Origin: CAVZZG01 sp963779685
Lineage (GTDB): Bacteria; Actinomycetota; Thermoleophilia; Gaiellales; F1-60-MAGs149
Reading direction: 5' to 3'
DNA: 64,000 bases
Assembly: GCA_963779685.1 (NCBI GenBank)
Contig: CAVZZG010000003.1
Span: forward strand, 992,001 to 1,056,000
Part shown: positions 48,223 through 56,578 of the stretch, piece by piece
Layout: the number at the start of each line of letters is the position of its first letter
Position numbering within the stretch: the first letter of the stretch is position 1
Program-made: the position numbers and the translations under genes
Notes under the pieces: model-generated
What the model was told of the DNA's origin: nothing
The model's input: only the letters and a program-made list of their open reading frames with translations
Database searches by the model: none

Positions 48223-50574
48223 GTGCGAGCAGTCCAGGCCGGCCCGGTGACCGGGCTGATCGCGCAGGTGCTGCTGCTCGCCGCGCTCGCCGCGACCGTC
48301 GGTCTCGGCGCTGCCGGCTGGGTCGTGGGCGTCACCTGCGGCGTGATCGGCGACGCCGTCCTGGCGCGCGGCATCGCGCGTCACCGCCCCGACCGGCTGG
48401 GCCCGGCCGCGTGGGTGACGCTTGCCCGCTTCACGCTCGCGGTCGGCGTGGCGGCACTGGTCGCCGACTCGTTCGCCGAGCCTGCGCCGGTCACGACGCT
48501 GGTCGCGCTCACCGTCGTCGCCCTCGCGCTCGACGCGGTCGACGGACGGGTCGCGCGACGCACGGGCACGACGTCGGCGCTGGGTGCGCACTTCGACGGC
48601 GAGGTCGACGCGTTCCTGATCCTGGCCCTCAGCGTGTACGTCGCCCCCTCGACCGGCACCTGGGTGCTCGCGATCGGCGCGGCCCGCTACGCCTTCCTCG
48701 CGGCCGGCTGGCTGCTGCCGTGGATGCGCCGGCCGCTGCCGCCGCGCCACTGGCGCAAGGTGGTCGCCGCGACGCAGGGCATCGTGCTGACGATCGCGGC
48801 GGCAGCGGTCCTGCCGCCGGCCCTGACCCGGGCCGCGCTGGCCGGCGCGCTCGCCCTGCTGGCCGAGTCGTTCGGCCGCGACGTGTGGTGGCTGTGGAGC
48901 CACCGGCACGCGACGCAGCATCCGGCGGCCGCGGCGCAGGATGCCGTCGGGCCGGGGCGCGGCCGCGTGCGAACGGGCGTCGCGGCGGTGCTGACGATCC
49001 TCGCCCTCGTGCTCGTGTGGGTCGCCCTCGTCGCGCCGAATCAGCCGGGCCGGCTGACGCCCGGCGCATTCGCGAGGCTCCCGCTCGAGGGCGTCGTCGT
49101 CATCGCGCTGGCTCTCGTCCTGCCGGCCACCACGCGCCGCCTCATGGCATCGGTCGTCGGACCGGTCCTCGGCCTGCTGGTGCTGCTGAAGATCCTCGAC
49201 ATCGGGTTCTTCACGGCCTTCGACCGGCCGTTCAACCCGGTCGACGACTGGAGCTACGCCGGCATCGGCGTCGAGACGCTGCGCGACTCGATCGGCCGGA
49301 CCGACGCGAACCTGGCCGTCGTCGTCGCGGCGATGCTCGGCGTGGCCGTGGTCGCCCTCACCACCCTGGCGGTGCTTCGCCTGACCCGGGTCGCAGCCGG
49401 ACATCGCCGGTGGTCGCTCCAGGCGGTCGCGGCGCTCGGCACGCTGTGGGTGGTCTGCTGGGTGCTCGGCGCCCCCGTCGTCTCGTCGAGCGCCGCCGGC
49501 CTGGCCGTGCACGAGGTCCGCGCGGTGCAGGCCGGTCTCGAAGGCCAGGCGGTCTTCGCCCACGAGATCGCCCACGACGGCTTCCGCTACCAGACCGGCG
49601 ACCAGCTGCTGACCGGCCTGCGCGGCAAGGACGTCCTGCTCGTGTTCGTCGAGAGCTACGGCAGGGTCGCGACCCAGGACTCCTCGTTCTCGCCACGGGT
49701 CGATGCCGTGCTCGACCGCGGGACCGAGCAGCTCCAGGCCGCCGGCTTCTCCGCCCGGAGCGCCTTCCTCACCTCCCCCACCTTCGGCGGCATCAGCTGG
49801 CTGGCGCACTCCACCCTGCAGTCGGGGGTCTGGGTCGACAGCCCGCGGCGCTACGACCAGCTCGTCGCGAGCGACCGCTTCACGCTCAGCCAGGCATTCA
49901 GACGGGCCGGGTGGCGGACGGTCGACGACGTGCCGTCGGATAACCGGGACTGGGCGCAGGGGTCGTCGTTCTACCACTTCGACAAGGTCTACGACCGGCG
50001 CGGCGTCGGGTATCGCGGCCCGGCCTTCGCGTACGCGTCCATGCCCGACCAGTACGTCCTCGCGGCCCTGCAACGCCTCGAGCTGGCGAAGCCCGGCCGG
50101 CGTCCGGTCTTCGCGGAGGTCGATCTGGTGTCGAGCCACGAGCCGTGGACCCGCATCCCGCAGCTGATCGACTGGAGCGCCGTCGGCGACGGCTCGGTCT
50201 TCAGGGGCATGCCGGTCGACCAGGTGACGCGGACCGCGCTCTTCAGCGACCCCGGGCGCGTGCGCGCGGCGTACGGCCAGTCCATCGAGTACACCCTGAA
50301 CACGCTGTTCTCGTTCGTGCAGCACTACGGCGACGACAACCTGGTGCTCGTCGTCCTGGGCGACCATCAGCCCGCGACGATCGTCACCGGGCAGGATGCG
50401 AGTCACGACGTGCCGATCTCGGTCATCGCCCACGACCCGGCGGTGCTGGACAGGATCGCCGGATGGGGCTGGCAGGCGGGCATGAGGCCCGGCCCGCAGG
50501 CGCCCGTCTGGCCGATGAACGCGTTTCGCGACCGCTTCCTGAGCGCGTTCGGCTCGCACCCGGCAACGCCGTAA
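48223..50574 (+). CDS. CDP-alcohol phosphatidyltransferase / sulfatase-type fusion
   Basis: A 783-residue membrane protein. Residues about 60-230 are a CDP-alcohol phosphatidyltransferase with the complete motif D104-AV-DG-RV-AR-x8-G-x3-D125-x3-D129, which joins a CDP-activated lipid or alcohol to a hydroxyl acceptor. After several more helices, residues about 460-780 form an alkaline-phosphatase-superfamily domain as in lipoteichoic-acid synthase: VLLVFVESYGR, TSPTFGGISWLAHSTLQSG, SSHEPWTRIPQ and VVLGDHQPA metal site. Both halves act on phosphoalcohols at the membrane. Convergent with and 5 bp from the pterin-type cluster (stop 50574, next stop 50580), so it likely belongs to that pathway. 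GGAGG precedes the GTG by 4 nt. Confidence 0.82.
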   Translation: MRAVQAGPVTGLIAQVLLLAALAATVGLGAAGWVVGVTCGVIGDAVLARGIARHRPDRLGPAAWVTLARFTLAVGVAALVADSFAEPAPVTTLVALTVVALALDAVDGRVARRTGTTSALGAHFDGEVDAFLILALSVYVAPSTGTWVLAIGAARYAFLAAGWLLPWMRRPLPPRHWRKVVAATQGIVLTIAAAAVLPPALTRAALAGALALLAESFGRDVWWLWSHRHATQHPAAAAQDAVGPGRGRVRTGVAAVLTILALVLVWVALVAPNQPGRLTPGAFARLPLEGVVVIALALVLPATTRRLMASVVGPVLGLLVLLKILDIGFFTAFDRPFNPVDDWSYAGIGVETLRDSIGRTDANLAVVVAAMLGVAVVALTTLAVLRLTRVAAGHRRWSLQAVAALGTLWVVCWVLGAPVVSSSAAGLAVHEVRAVQAGLEGQAVFAHEIAHDGFRYQTGDQLLTGLRGKDVLLVFVESYGRVATQDSSFSPRVDAVLDRGTEQLQAAGFSARSAFLTSPTFGGISWLAHSTLQSGVWVDSPRRYDQLVASDRFTLSQAFRRAGWRTVDDVPSDNRDWAQGSSFYHFDKVYDRRGVGYRGPAFAYASMPDQYVLAALQRLELAKPGRRPVFAEVDLVSSHEPWTRIPQLIDWSAVGDGSVFRGMPVDQVTRTALFSDPGRVRAAYGQSIEYTLNTLFSFVQHYGDDNLVLVVLGDHQPATIVTGQDASHDVPISVIAHDPAVLDRIAGWGWQAGMRPGPQAPVWPMNAFRDRFLSAFGSHPATP

Positions 50575-50579
50575 CCCGG

Positions 50580-51269
50580 TCAGTCCGTCCGGAACCGCGG
50601 CGAGAGGGCGTAGCGCAGCAGCACCACGTCGCCGATCTCGCGCACCTCGGCGAGCGTCGCCCGCCGTTCCGGGTTCCAGGGGAAGCTGCCGTTGCTCACG
50701 AACCGCGGGGCGCGGGAGTCGCCGACGAAGAACGGAGCGACGACGAGCTGCAGCTCGTCGGCGAGGTTGTCGGTCAGGAACTGGGTGTGGACCTTGCCGC
50801 CACCCTCGACCATCAGCCGCCGCACGCCGCGGTCGCCGAGGTCCTCGCTGATCCTGCGCATGTGCACCGGCTGGCCACCGTCGACGACGGTCGCGACCGG
50901 TCCCAGTCGCGAGCGTGCGTCGGCCACCTGCGGGCTCGCGCAGTAGACGAGCTTCTCGGCGTCGCCGGTGGTGAAGAACTCGGCGCAGGCATCCAGCTGC
51001 GCCCGTTCCGTCACGGTGACCTTGATGGGCGATGGCGCGAGCCCGCGAGCCGTCCGCTCGTCGCGGCGGATCTGCGAGCGCACCAGCAGCCGCGGATTGT
51101 CGTTGCGCACCGTGGCGGCACCCACGAGGATGGCGTCGCAGGACGCGCGCACCGCGTCGACCCTGTCGAAGTCGGCCTCGTTCGACAGGGCGAGACGCGG
51201 CGACGCGTTGCCGAGATAGCCGTCGATCGACATGCTGCAACTCAACAGGGTGTACGGGCGGTCAGTCAT
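50580..51269 (-). CDS. RibD C-terminal-type reductase
   Basis: A 229-residue dihydrofolate-reductase-fold protein of the RibD-C/pyrimidine reductase type: TLLSCSMSIDGYLG, DAILVGAATVRNDNPRLLVR and LMVEGGGKVHTQFLTDNLADELQLVVAPFFVGD. Uses NADPH to reduce a ribosylaminopyrimidine or related GTP-derived compound. No deaminase domain is attached, so it is not full RibD. Its ATG lies 8 bp inside the end of the flippase gene (ATGACTGA). Last gene of the cluster. Confidence 0.88.
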   Translation of the reverse strand: MTDRPYTLLSCSMSIDGYLGNASPRLALSNEADFDRVDAVRASCDAILVGAATVRNDNPRLLVRSQIRRDERTARGLAPSPIKVTVTERAQLDACAEFFTTGDAEKLVYCASPQVADARSRLGPVATVVDGGQPVHMRRISEDLGDRGVRRLMVEGGGKVHTQFLTDNLADELQLVVAPFFVGDSRAPRFVSNGSFPWNPERRATLAEVREIGDVVLLRYALSPRFRTD

Positions 51270-52311
51270 CTGCGGCTCCGTCCGCCGCCGCGACCCGGGC
51301 ACGGTCGGCCAGCGGCGGTTCCAGCCAGGCTGGAAGTCGGGTGCGACGGAACCATCCCACAAAGAGGATCACGGCACCGGGCAGGCTGGCGACGAGCGCC
51401 ATGACGCCGTAGACCACGGCAGTGGCGACCCCGTGCTGGGCACCCAGGCCGGCCGCGGCGAACACCCAGGCCGCCACGCCCTCGCGTGGCCCCCAGCCGC
51501 CGACGCTGGGCAGCACCATGGCCAGCATCACGAGCAGCGCCAGCGGAAGCATCCGGGCGAACGACGCGGTGGTGCCCGCGGTCCGCGCGGCGATCAGGAA
51601 GGTGACCGCGTGGCCGGCGACGACCAAGGCGGAGGCGAGCGCGATGCCCAGCCATGCCCGGCGGGCCAGCAGCCCGTCGCGGATGTCGCCGGCCACCGCG
51701 CTGCGGATGCGCGCCCACCGCGACCGAACGCCACGGGGGCGAGGCCGCGCCGCGATCAGGATGCCGAGCACGGCCGCGACGATCGCGATCGCGACCAGCG
51801 GCATCGACGACTGCACGGGCGACGGCAGCACCAGGAGCACGACGACGGTCACGATCGCCTGCACCAGTTGCCCGGCGGAACGCTCCCACACGACGGCTCG
51901 CAACCCGCGGCCGACGTCGCTCACCTGATGGCCGTGGCTGAGTCCGCGGTGGACGTCGCCAACGACCCCGCCGGGCAGCGTGACGTTCAGGAACAGCGAC
52001 CGGTAGTACGCCGCCACCGCAGCCGGCAGCGACAGCTCGACGCCGAGACCGCGGGCGACGAGCTTCCACCGCCAGGCACAGCACACGGTGGTCACCACCG
52101 CGAGCCCGGCGGCCGCCGCCAGCGCCCGGCCGTCGACCGTTCGCAGACCGTCGAGGAACGGGCCTGCGCCCAGGCGCCAGACGAGGACGGCGAACGTCAC
52201 GGCGGCGCCCACGAAGCGGGCCCGCGCCCATACCGTCCGGCTCATCCTGTGCCCGATCTGCTCGACGACGCCTCCGACCCGGGATACGCGCCAGCGGGCA
52301 GCCGCGTTCAT
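51262..52311 (-). CDS. LPG-synthase TM-domain (UPF0104) flippase
   Basis: A 349-residue integral membrane protein with about eight helices: VWRLGAGPFLDGLRTVDGRAL, YYRSLFLNVTLPGGVVGDVHRGLSHG, AVVWERSAGQLVQAIVTVVVLLVL, LPSVGGWGPREGVAAWVFAAAGL. The NVTLPGGVVGD and GGWGPRE motifs are those of the lysylphosphatidylglycerol synthase/AglD transmembrane family, which move lipid-linked compounds. ATG overlaps the methyltransferase stop (ATGA). In this cluster it is a candidate exporter of the lipid-linked product. Confidence 0.86.
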   Translation of the reverse strand: MNAAARWRVSRVGGVVEQIGHRMSRTVWARARFVGAAVTFAVLVWRLGAGPFLDGLRTVDGRALAAAAGLAVVTTVCCAWRWKLVARGLGVELSLPAAVAAYYRSLFLNVTLPGGVVGDVHRGLSHGHQVSDVGRGLRAVVWERSAGQLVQAIVTVVVLLVLPSPVQSSMPLVAIAIVAAVLGILIAARPRPRGVRSRWARIRSAVAGDIRDGLLARRAWLGIALASALVVAGHAVTFLIAARTAGTTASFARMLPLALLVMLAMVLPSVGGWGPREGVAAWVFAAAGLGAQHGVATAVVYGVMALVASLPGAVILFVGWFRRTRLPAWLEPPLADRARVAAADGAADD

Positions 52312-53133
52312 CCGGGCAGGATCAGCAGGTCGGCGTGGTCGACGGTGACGGCGAGCCGTCCCGCCGCTGCCTGCGCCAGGCGCCGGCGGGCGTAGGCGTC
52401 GGCTTCGGCGGCCAGCCCGGCCTGCTGTTCGCAGGCGGCACCAACCCACCCGGTGAACCACTCGGCCGTCAGGCCGGCCTCGGATGCGCCGAGTCGCCAG
52501 GGGCTGGGCCGGACGAGCACCTCGGCCCCGAGCCGGCCAAACCCTTCGACGGCGACCGCGACGGCGTCCGGGCCGAGCAGGCGGCCTGCCGGCCGTCGTA
52601 CGGCGCTGGTGGGCGTCGAAGGCGGCAGCCACGCGGGCGTCGAGCGGATCCGCCGGGCTCAGGTCGACGCGACCGACGACCGACAGGGTCAGCAGCACCG
52701 GACACCCGGCGGCGCCGCAGATCGCGATCAGCCCGGCCATCTCATCCCCGGTCAGCAGGTCGAGCAGCGCCGAGGCGGTGACGAGGGTTGCGCCGGCGAG
52801 ATCGTCCGGGCCCAGCCCGGTGACGTCGGACCGCCTGGCCTCGACCGTGACGGCCGATCCGTCGGCGGCCGGGCCGGGGAGGTCGGCGGTGGCGACCGCC
52901 AGCAGGTCGGCGTCGCGGTCGTGCACCACCCAGTGCTGGCGGCCGGACAGTCGTGGCGCGAGCCATCGGCCCATCGCCCCGGTGCCGCAGCCGAGGTCGT
53001 GGATCGTACGGCGGCCGGTTGCCGGGAGGTGTCGTCGAAGGTGGTCGACGAGGTCGGGCGCGCGGGCCGCGGCGTCCGCCCGCTCGCGCAGGGCGAGCCA
53101 CGCCCGGCTGACCCGGATGCCCTCGACGGTCAT
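52308..53133 (-). CDS. SAM-dependent methyltransferase of the cluster, one frameshift
   Basis: Class I methyltransferase, about 274 residues when repaired: AWLALRERADAAARAPDLVDHL, SAM motif TIHDLGCGTGAMGRWLAPRL, VVHDRDADLLAVA and VTASALLDLLTGDEM in one frame, then, after a one-base change near 52590, GPDAVAVAVEGFGRLGAE, VLVRPSPWRLGASEAGLTAEWFTGWVGA and ITVDHADLLILPG-like end (VTVDHADLLILPG). Both termini are conserved with coupling overlaps (ATGA) on each side, so the gene is presumably intact in the organism. Confidence 0.8.
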
Positions 53134-54164
53134 CGCGACACGCCGGCCAGGACGCCTGCGAGGACGGACGTGGTGGCCGGCCATCCGGCGAGCGACCCCC
53201 GCCGCTCGCGGGCGGCGAGGCGAAGCCGCCGCCGCAAGCCCGGGTCGCCGAGCCAGGCGCGGAGGGCTGCGCCGAGCGCCGCGCCGTCGCCGGGCGGCAC
53301 CAGCAGCCCCGGCCGGATCCCGTCCGCGCCGTGGCCAAGGGCCTCCGGCACCCCGCCGACCTCGGTTGCCAGCACCGGCAGGCCACGGGCCAGGGCCTCG
53401 GTGACGACCATCCCGTACGTCTCTGCGCGCGACGCCAGCAACAAGACGTCGGCGGCCGCGTAGCTGCGGTCGAGCTCGGGACTGGTCTGCGGGCCCGGGA
53501 AGCACACCCGGCCGCTCAGCGCGCCGTCGAGTGCCCGGCTGCGGAGATGTTCCACGAACGCCGGCTCGCGGTCAACGCTGCCGACGCACACGCAGTGCCA
53601 GTGCAGGTCCGCGGTCGCCGAAAGCGCATCGAGTAGGACGTCGTGTCCCTTGTCGGGTGTCACCGCCGCGACGCAGAGCAGCGCCCCGGCGGACGGGGTG
53701 CCCGGTGCGATGTCGGCAGCGTCCACGCCGGGCTCGGCGACGCGCACCCGCTCGGCCGGCAGGGAGTACAGCTCCAGCAGCAGGCCCCGGGCCCACGCGC
53801 TGGTCGTGACGACGGCAGCGGCGGCGGCGAGGACCGCGTGTTCCGACGGCTGGCGGAGCGGCATGTGCACGAGCACGACCAGCCGCAACCGGCCGGACTG
53901 CGGCACCAGCACCTCGGGGGCCGTGCAGGCGACCAGTCCATCGAGCAGCACGACGGCGTCGTCGGGGATTCGCCGGACGACGTCGTTGAGAGCGGCCCGT
54001 GACGCCGCGTCGGGTCGCGGCCAGCAGCCGGGTACGGCGTGCTCGTGCACCGTCCAGCCGATCGCGGCGAGCCCGCGGCAGACATGGCGGTCGTAGGCGT
54101 TGCCGCCGCTCGGCCGGGCCGGGTCGTCGATGCCGTCGGGTACGACGACGTGCACCGCCGTCAC
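53130..54164 (-). CDS. GT4-family glycosyltransferase
   Basis: A 344-residue GT-B retaining glycosyltransferase: PDGIDDPARPSGGNAYDRHV at the N-terminus, LLCVAAVTPDKGHDVLLDAL, the VCFPGPQTSPELDRSYAAADVLLLASRAETYGMVVTEALARGLP with E-x7-E motif and VLATEVGGVPEAL. Would attach a sugar to the cluster product. GTG overlaps the preceding stop (GTGA), and its own end overlaps the methyltransferase gene. Confidence 0.88.
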   Translation of the reverse strand: MTAVHVVVPDGIDDPARPSGGNAYDRHVCRGLAAIGWTVHEHAVPGCWPRPDAASRAALNDVVRRIPDDAVVLLDGLVACTAPEVLVPQSGRLRLVVLVHMPLRQPSEHAVLAAAAAVVTTSAWARGLLLELYSLPAERVRVAEPGVDAADIAPGTPSAGALLCVAAVTPDKGHDVLLDALSATADLHWHCVCVGSVDREPAFVEHLRSRALDGALSGRVCFPGPQTSPELDRSYAAADVLLLASRAETYGMVVTEALARGLPVLATEVGGVPEALGHGADGIRPGLLVPPGDGAALGAALRAWLGDPGLRRRLRLAARERRGSLAGWPATTSVLAGVLAGVSR

Positions 54165-54559
54165 AGCGAACGCTCGTAGGTCGCCCACGCGACGTGCGAC
54201 TCGTGCAGCGTGACGACCAGCCCGACGATCTCCCGGGCGGCCTCGCCCAGGGCCCCCGCGTGCACACGGTCGGCGAGCCGGTCCGCGACCACCCGCGCGA
54301 GCGCCTCGGTGGAGGTGTTCGTGCCTGCGAAGGCGGCCTCGTCGTCGAGGTTCCGGAAGCTGAGCTCGGCCAGCACCGCACGCAACTCCGTGGCCGCTCG
54401 ACCGATGTCGACCACGATGTTGTCGGCGTCGAGGGTCGCGCGCCGGAACGTGGCATCGACGATGTACGTCGCGCCGTGCAGGCGCTGCGCCGGCCCGAAC
54501 ACCTCGCCGCGGAAGCTGTGGGCGATCATCATGTGGTCGCGAACCGTCACGCTGAACAC
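54161..54559 (-). CDS. divergent 6-carboxytetrahydropterin synthase/PTPS homologue
   Basis: A 132-residue T-fold protein of the PTPS/QueD family: VRDHMMIAHSFRGEVFGPAQRLHGATY, NIVVDIGRAATELRAVLAEL, LDDEAAFAGTNTSTEALARVVADRL and LHESHVAWATYE (catalytic His region and the tail). H14 and H28 are kept, but the third zinc histidine of the HGH motif is Ala30 and the catalytic cysteine position is in GPAQR, so the chemistry differs from QueD or PTPS-II. Probably acts on dihydroneopterin triphosphate or a relative. 3 bp after the dehydrogenase gene. Confidence 0.87.
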   Translation of the reverse strand: MFSVTVRDHMMIAHSFRGEVFGPAQRLHGATYIVDATFRRATLDADNIVVDIGRAATELRAVLAELSFRNLDDEAAFAGTNTSTEALARVVADRLADRVHAGALGEAAREIVGLVVTLHESHVAWATYERSL

Positions 54560-54562
54560 GAT

Positions 54563-55615
54563 CTACCCCTCGCCGTAGGTGATGGTGTGGCAGAGCGCCG
54601 GCAGGCTCCCCGCCGCCAGCCGGGCCATGACGTCGGGCAACTCGTCAAAGTGTGACTGCCCGGTGATGAGCGCGTCGAAGGCCGGGTCGCGCAGCAGGTC
54701 GAGTGCGAGTTCCAGCCGTTCGGCCGTCGTGCGACGCCCGCGCCGGGCCGGCGAGAGCGCGCCGACCTGGCTGGCGCGGATGCCGAGGCGGCCCGAGTGG
54801 AACGCCCCACCCAGCGAGAGCCGCACCTCGACGTCGCCGTACCAGCTGAGGTCGATGACGGTGCCCTCCGGCGCAAGCAGATCGAGCGACCGCTGGAGTC
54901 CGGCCGACGTCGCGCTGGCATGCACGACCAGGTCACGGTCGCCGGCGGCGTCGGCCGGCAGCGCGAAGCCCACGCCGAGCGCGGCCGCCACCTGGGCCCG
55001 CCCGGCATCGACATCGACGAGCGTGACCTCCACGGCCGGAAACCGGCTCAGCAGGCGGGCGACGCAGCAGCCGACCATGCCCGCGCCGACGACCGTGACC
55101 CGGTCTCCCACCAGTGGTGCGGCATCCCACAGGGCGTTGACCGCGGTCTCGACCGTGCCGGCGAGCACGGCCCGGGCGGGTGGCACGCCCTCGGGCACGA
55201 CCGTCACGGCGGCGGCCGGTACCACGTAGGCGGTCTGGTGCGGGTGCAGGCAGAAGACCGTGCGGCCGTGCAGCGCCGGCGGCCCCTCGGCCACGAGGCC
55301 GACGCTGAGATAGCCGTACTTGACCGGCGCCGGGAAGTCGCCCTCCTGGAATGGCGCCCGCATCGCGGCGTACTGACCCGGCGGCACACCGCCCCGGAAC
55401 ACCAGCGTCTCGGTGCCGCGGCTGATCCCTGACCGCAGGGTGCGCACCAGCACGTCGTCGCGCCCCGCCTCGGGCAGCGCGACCGGCCGGATCTCACCGC
55501 AGCCGGGCGCACGCAGCCAGAACGCCCGTGCGTCGTCCGGCAGGGGCCTCAGCTTGCTCGACCTCGCATCGGTGAACAACGATACCGCCGGCGCCTCACC
55601 GGTGCCGCTCGCCAC
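54563..55615 (-). CDS. zinc-type dehydrogenase, cluster-specific MDR
   Basis: A medium-chain dehydrogenase of about 350 residues: AFWLRAPGCGEIRPVALPEAGRDDVLVRTLRSGISRGTE, VKYGYLSVGLVAEGP, LHPHQTAYVVPAAAVTVVP, VVGAGMVGCCVARLLSR (Rossmann) and LSWYGDVEVRLSLGGAFHSGRLGIRASQVG, a combination typical of bacteriochlorophyllide-dehydrogenase (BchC)-like MDR proteins. The first 25-30 residues before AFWLRAPG vary and the real start may be downstream of the GTG at 55615. First gene of the cluster. Confidence 0.85.
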   Translation of the reverse strand: MASGTGEAPAVSLFTDARSSKLRPLPDDARAFWLRAPGCGEIRPVALPEAGRDDVLVRTLRSGISRGTETLVFRGGVPPGQYAAMRAPFQEGDFPAPVKYGYLSVGLVAEGPPALHGRTVFCLHPHQTAYVVPAAAVTVVPEGVPPARAVLAGTVETAVNALWDAAPLVGDRVTVVGAGMVGCCVARLLSRFPAVEVTLVDVDAGRAQVAAALGVGFALPADAAGDRDLVVHASATSAGLQRSLDLLAPEGTVIDLSWYGDVEVRLSLGGAFHSGRLGIRASQVGALSPARRGRRTTAERLELALDLLRDPAFDALITGQSHFDELPDVMARLAAGSLPALCHTITYGEG

Positions 55616-55751
55616 GATCGGGCACGACCGGTAATGACACGCTCACGCCCGACTCACGACGCCATCACCGTCGGCTGGCATGCTCGAAGCCATTGCGCTC
55701 AGCGGCCCGCCGGACTCCGGCCCACCGCGGCGCCAACTGGAGGAGGTCGTC

Positions 55752-56135
55752 ATGACGCTACCTCGATCAAGCGCCGCTGCGCTGGGCTTCGCCCTGCTCG
55801 TGATCGCGGCGCCCGCGGCAAACGCCGCGGTCGATTGGAGCGCGGCGCTCAGGCCCGCCGCGGCGCTCCCACGGGCGGGCGGCACCGCCCAGTATCAGGC
55901 CCAGCCGGGCCAACGCGAGTTGCAGGTCGAGGTCGAGCACCTCGCGAAGTTCGCCGGCCGGCGGCTGACGATCTACGTCGACCGAAACGCCGTCGGCACC
56001 GCCGTCGTCACCCGCCGCGGAATCGCACAGTGGAGCCGCAACACCGAACTCGGCCAGCCCGTGCCGCGGATCGTGCTCGGCACGCGCATCGTCATCCGCC
56101 TCGGCGGCCATCCGATCCTGACCGGCCGCTTCTGA
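55752..56135 (+). CDS. small secreted protein
   Basis: A 127-residue exported protein: signal peptide SSAAALGFALLVIAAPAANAA, then a beta-rich mature part (QRELQVEVEHLAKFAGRRLTIYVDRNAVG, ITRRG, GTRIVIRLGGHPILTGRF) of unknown function. ATG at 55752 follows GGAGGAGG at 7-8 nt. Divergent from the cluster dehydrogenase. Confidence 0.7.
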   Translation: MTLPRSSAAALGFALLVIAAPAANAAVDWSAALRPAAALPRAGGTAQYQAQPGQRELQVEVEHLAKFAGRRLTIYVDRNAVGTAVVTRRGIAQWSRNTELGQPVPRIVLGTRIVIRLGGHPILTGRF

Positions 56136-56164
56136 GATGCTCCCCGCATGCAGCCGGGGGCGCC

Positions 56165-56303
56165 GGCCGCTGAGGGCACGCCGGTTCGCGAAGTGCAGCG
56201 GGGGGACGGTCCTCCCATGGGAAATACATGCGAGCCGCAGGCGAGCGTGCGTTTCCTGTGGGAGGCGGTCCTCCTGGCAAACGCCGACGGCAGACGGGAC
56301 ACG
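56165..56303 (+). repeat. dispersed intergenic repeat, copy B
   Basis: About 139 bp nearly identical to 4691-4830, same orientation, starting 29 bp after the stop of the secreted-protein gene. Contains the same long imperfect inverted repeat. The rest of the 56136-56460 interval shows no gene. Confidence 0.8.
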
Positions 56304-56460
56304 GCAGCTTCGCCCGCCGCGGCTCCGAACCATGACGGCCGCAGTAGGCGAGTTGGCGGTCGCTCAACGGCCGCGATGCGCGGGTGGCGTTCGCTCGGAG
56401 GCCGCGAAGACGGGCCGCCCACCGCCGCGCGGGCCGTTGCCCGTGAGCGGGTTAGAGAGG

Positions 56461-56544
56461 TGCGGATGAGAGGACTTGAACCTCCACGCCCTTACGGGCA
56501 CACGGACCTGAACCGTGCGCGTCTACCAATTCCGCCACATCCGC
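56461..56544 (-). tRNA. tRNA-Leu (anticodon CAG)
   Basis: An 84-nt class II tRNA: acceptor GCGGATG/CATCCGC, D-arm with GGTAGACGC, anticodon stem CACGG/CCGTG with loop TTCAGGT, a long variable arm TGCCCGTAAGGGCGT and T-arm GGAGG-TTCAAGT-CCTCT. Followed by CCT, so CCA is added later. Confidence 0.95.
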
Positions 56545-56558
56545 ATGCGGCGCCGCGC

Positions 56559-56564
56559 AGTGTA
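56559..56564 (-). promoter_or_regulatory. -10 element TACACT of tRNA-Leu
   Basis: TACACT ends 14 nt before the mature 5' end, between the tRNA and the stop of the aminotransferase gene. Confidence 0.5.
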
Positions 56565-56578
56565 GCGAAGCCCCGCAG

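Noticed and set aside
43385..48250. Long plus-strand frame across the Ig-repeat gene and methyltransferase
   Set aside because: Repetitive Arg/Gly-rich translation that mirrors the repeats on the minus strand; no domain, no promoter.
48145..51240. Long minus-strand frame across the CDP-alcohol/sulfatase fusion
   Set aside because: Antisense to a protein with complete catalytic signatures; composition is shadow-like.
54161..54559. PTPS homologue considered as QueD of queuosine synthesis together with queG
   Set aside because: It lacks the catalytic Cys and the HGH motif and is locked in another operon 50 kb away.
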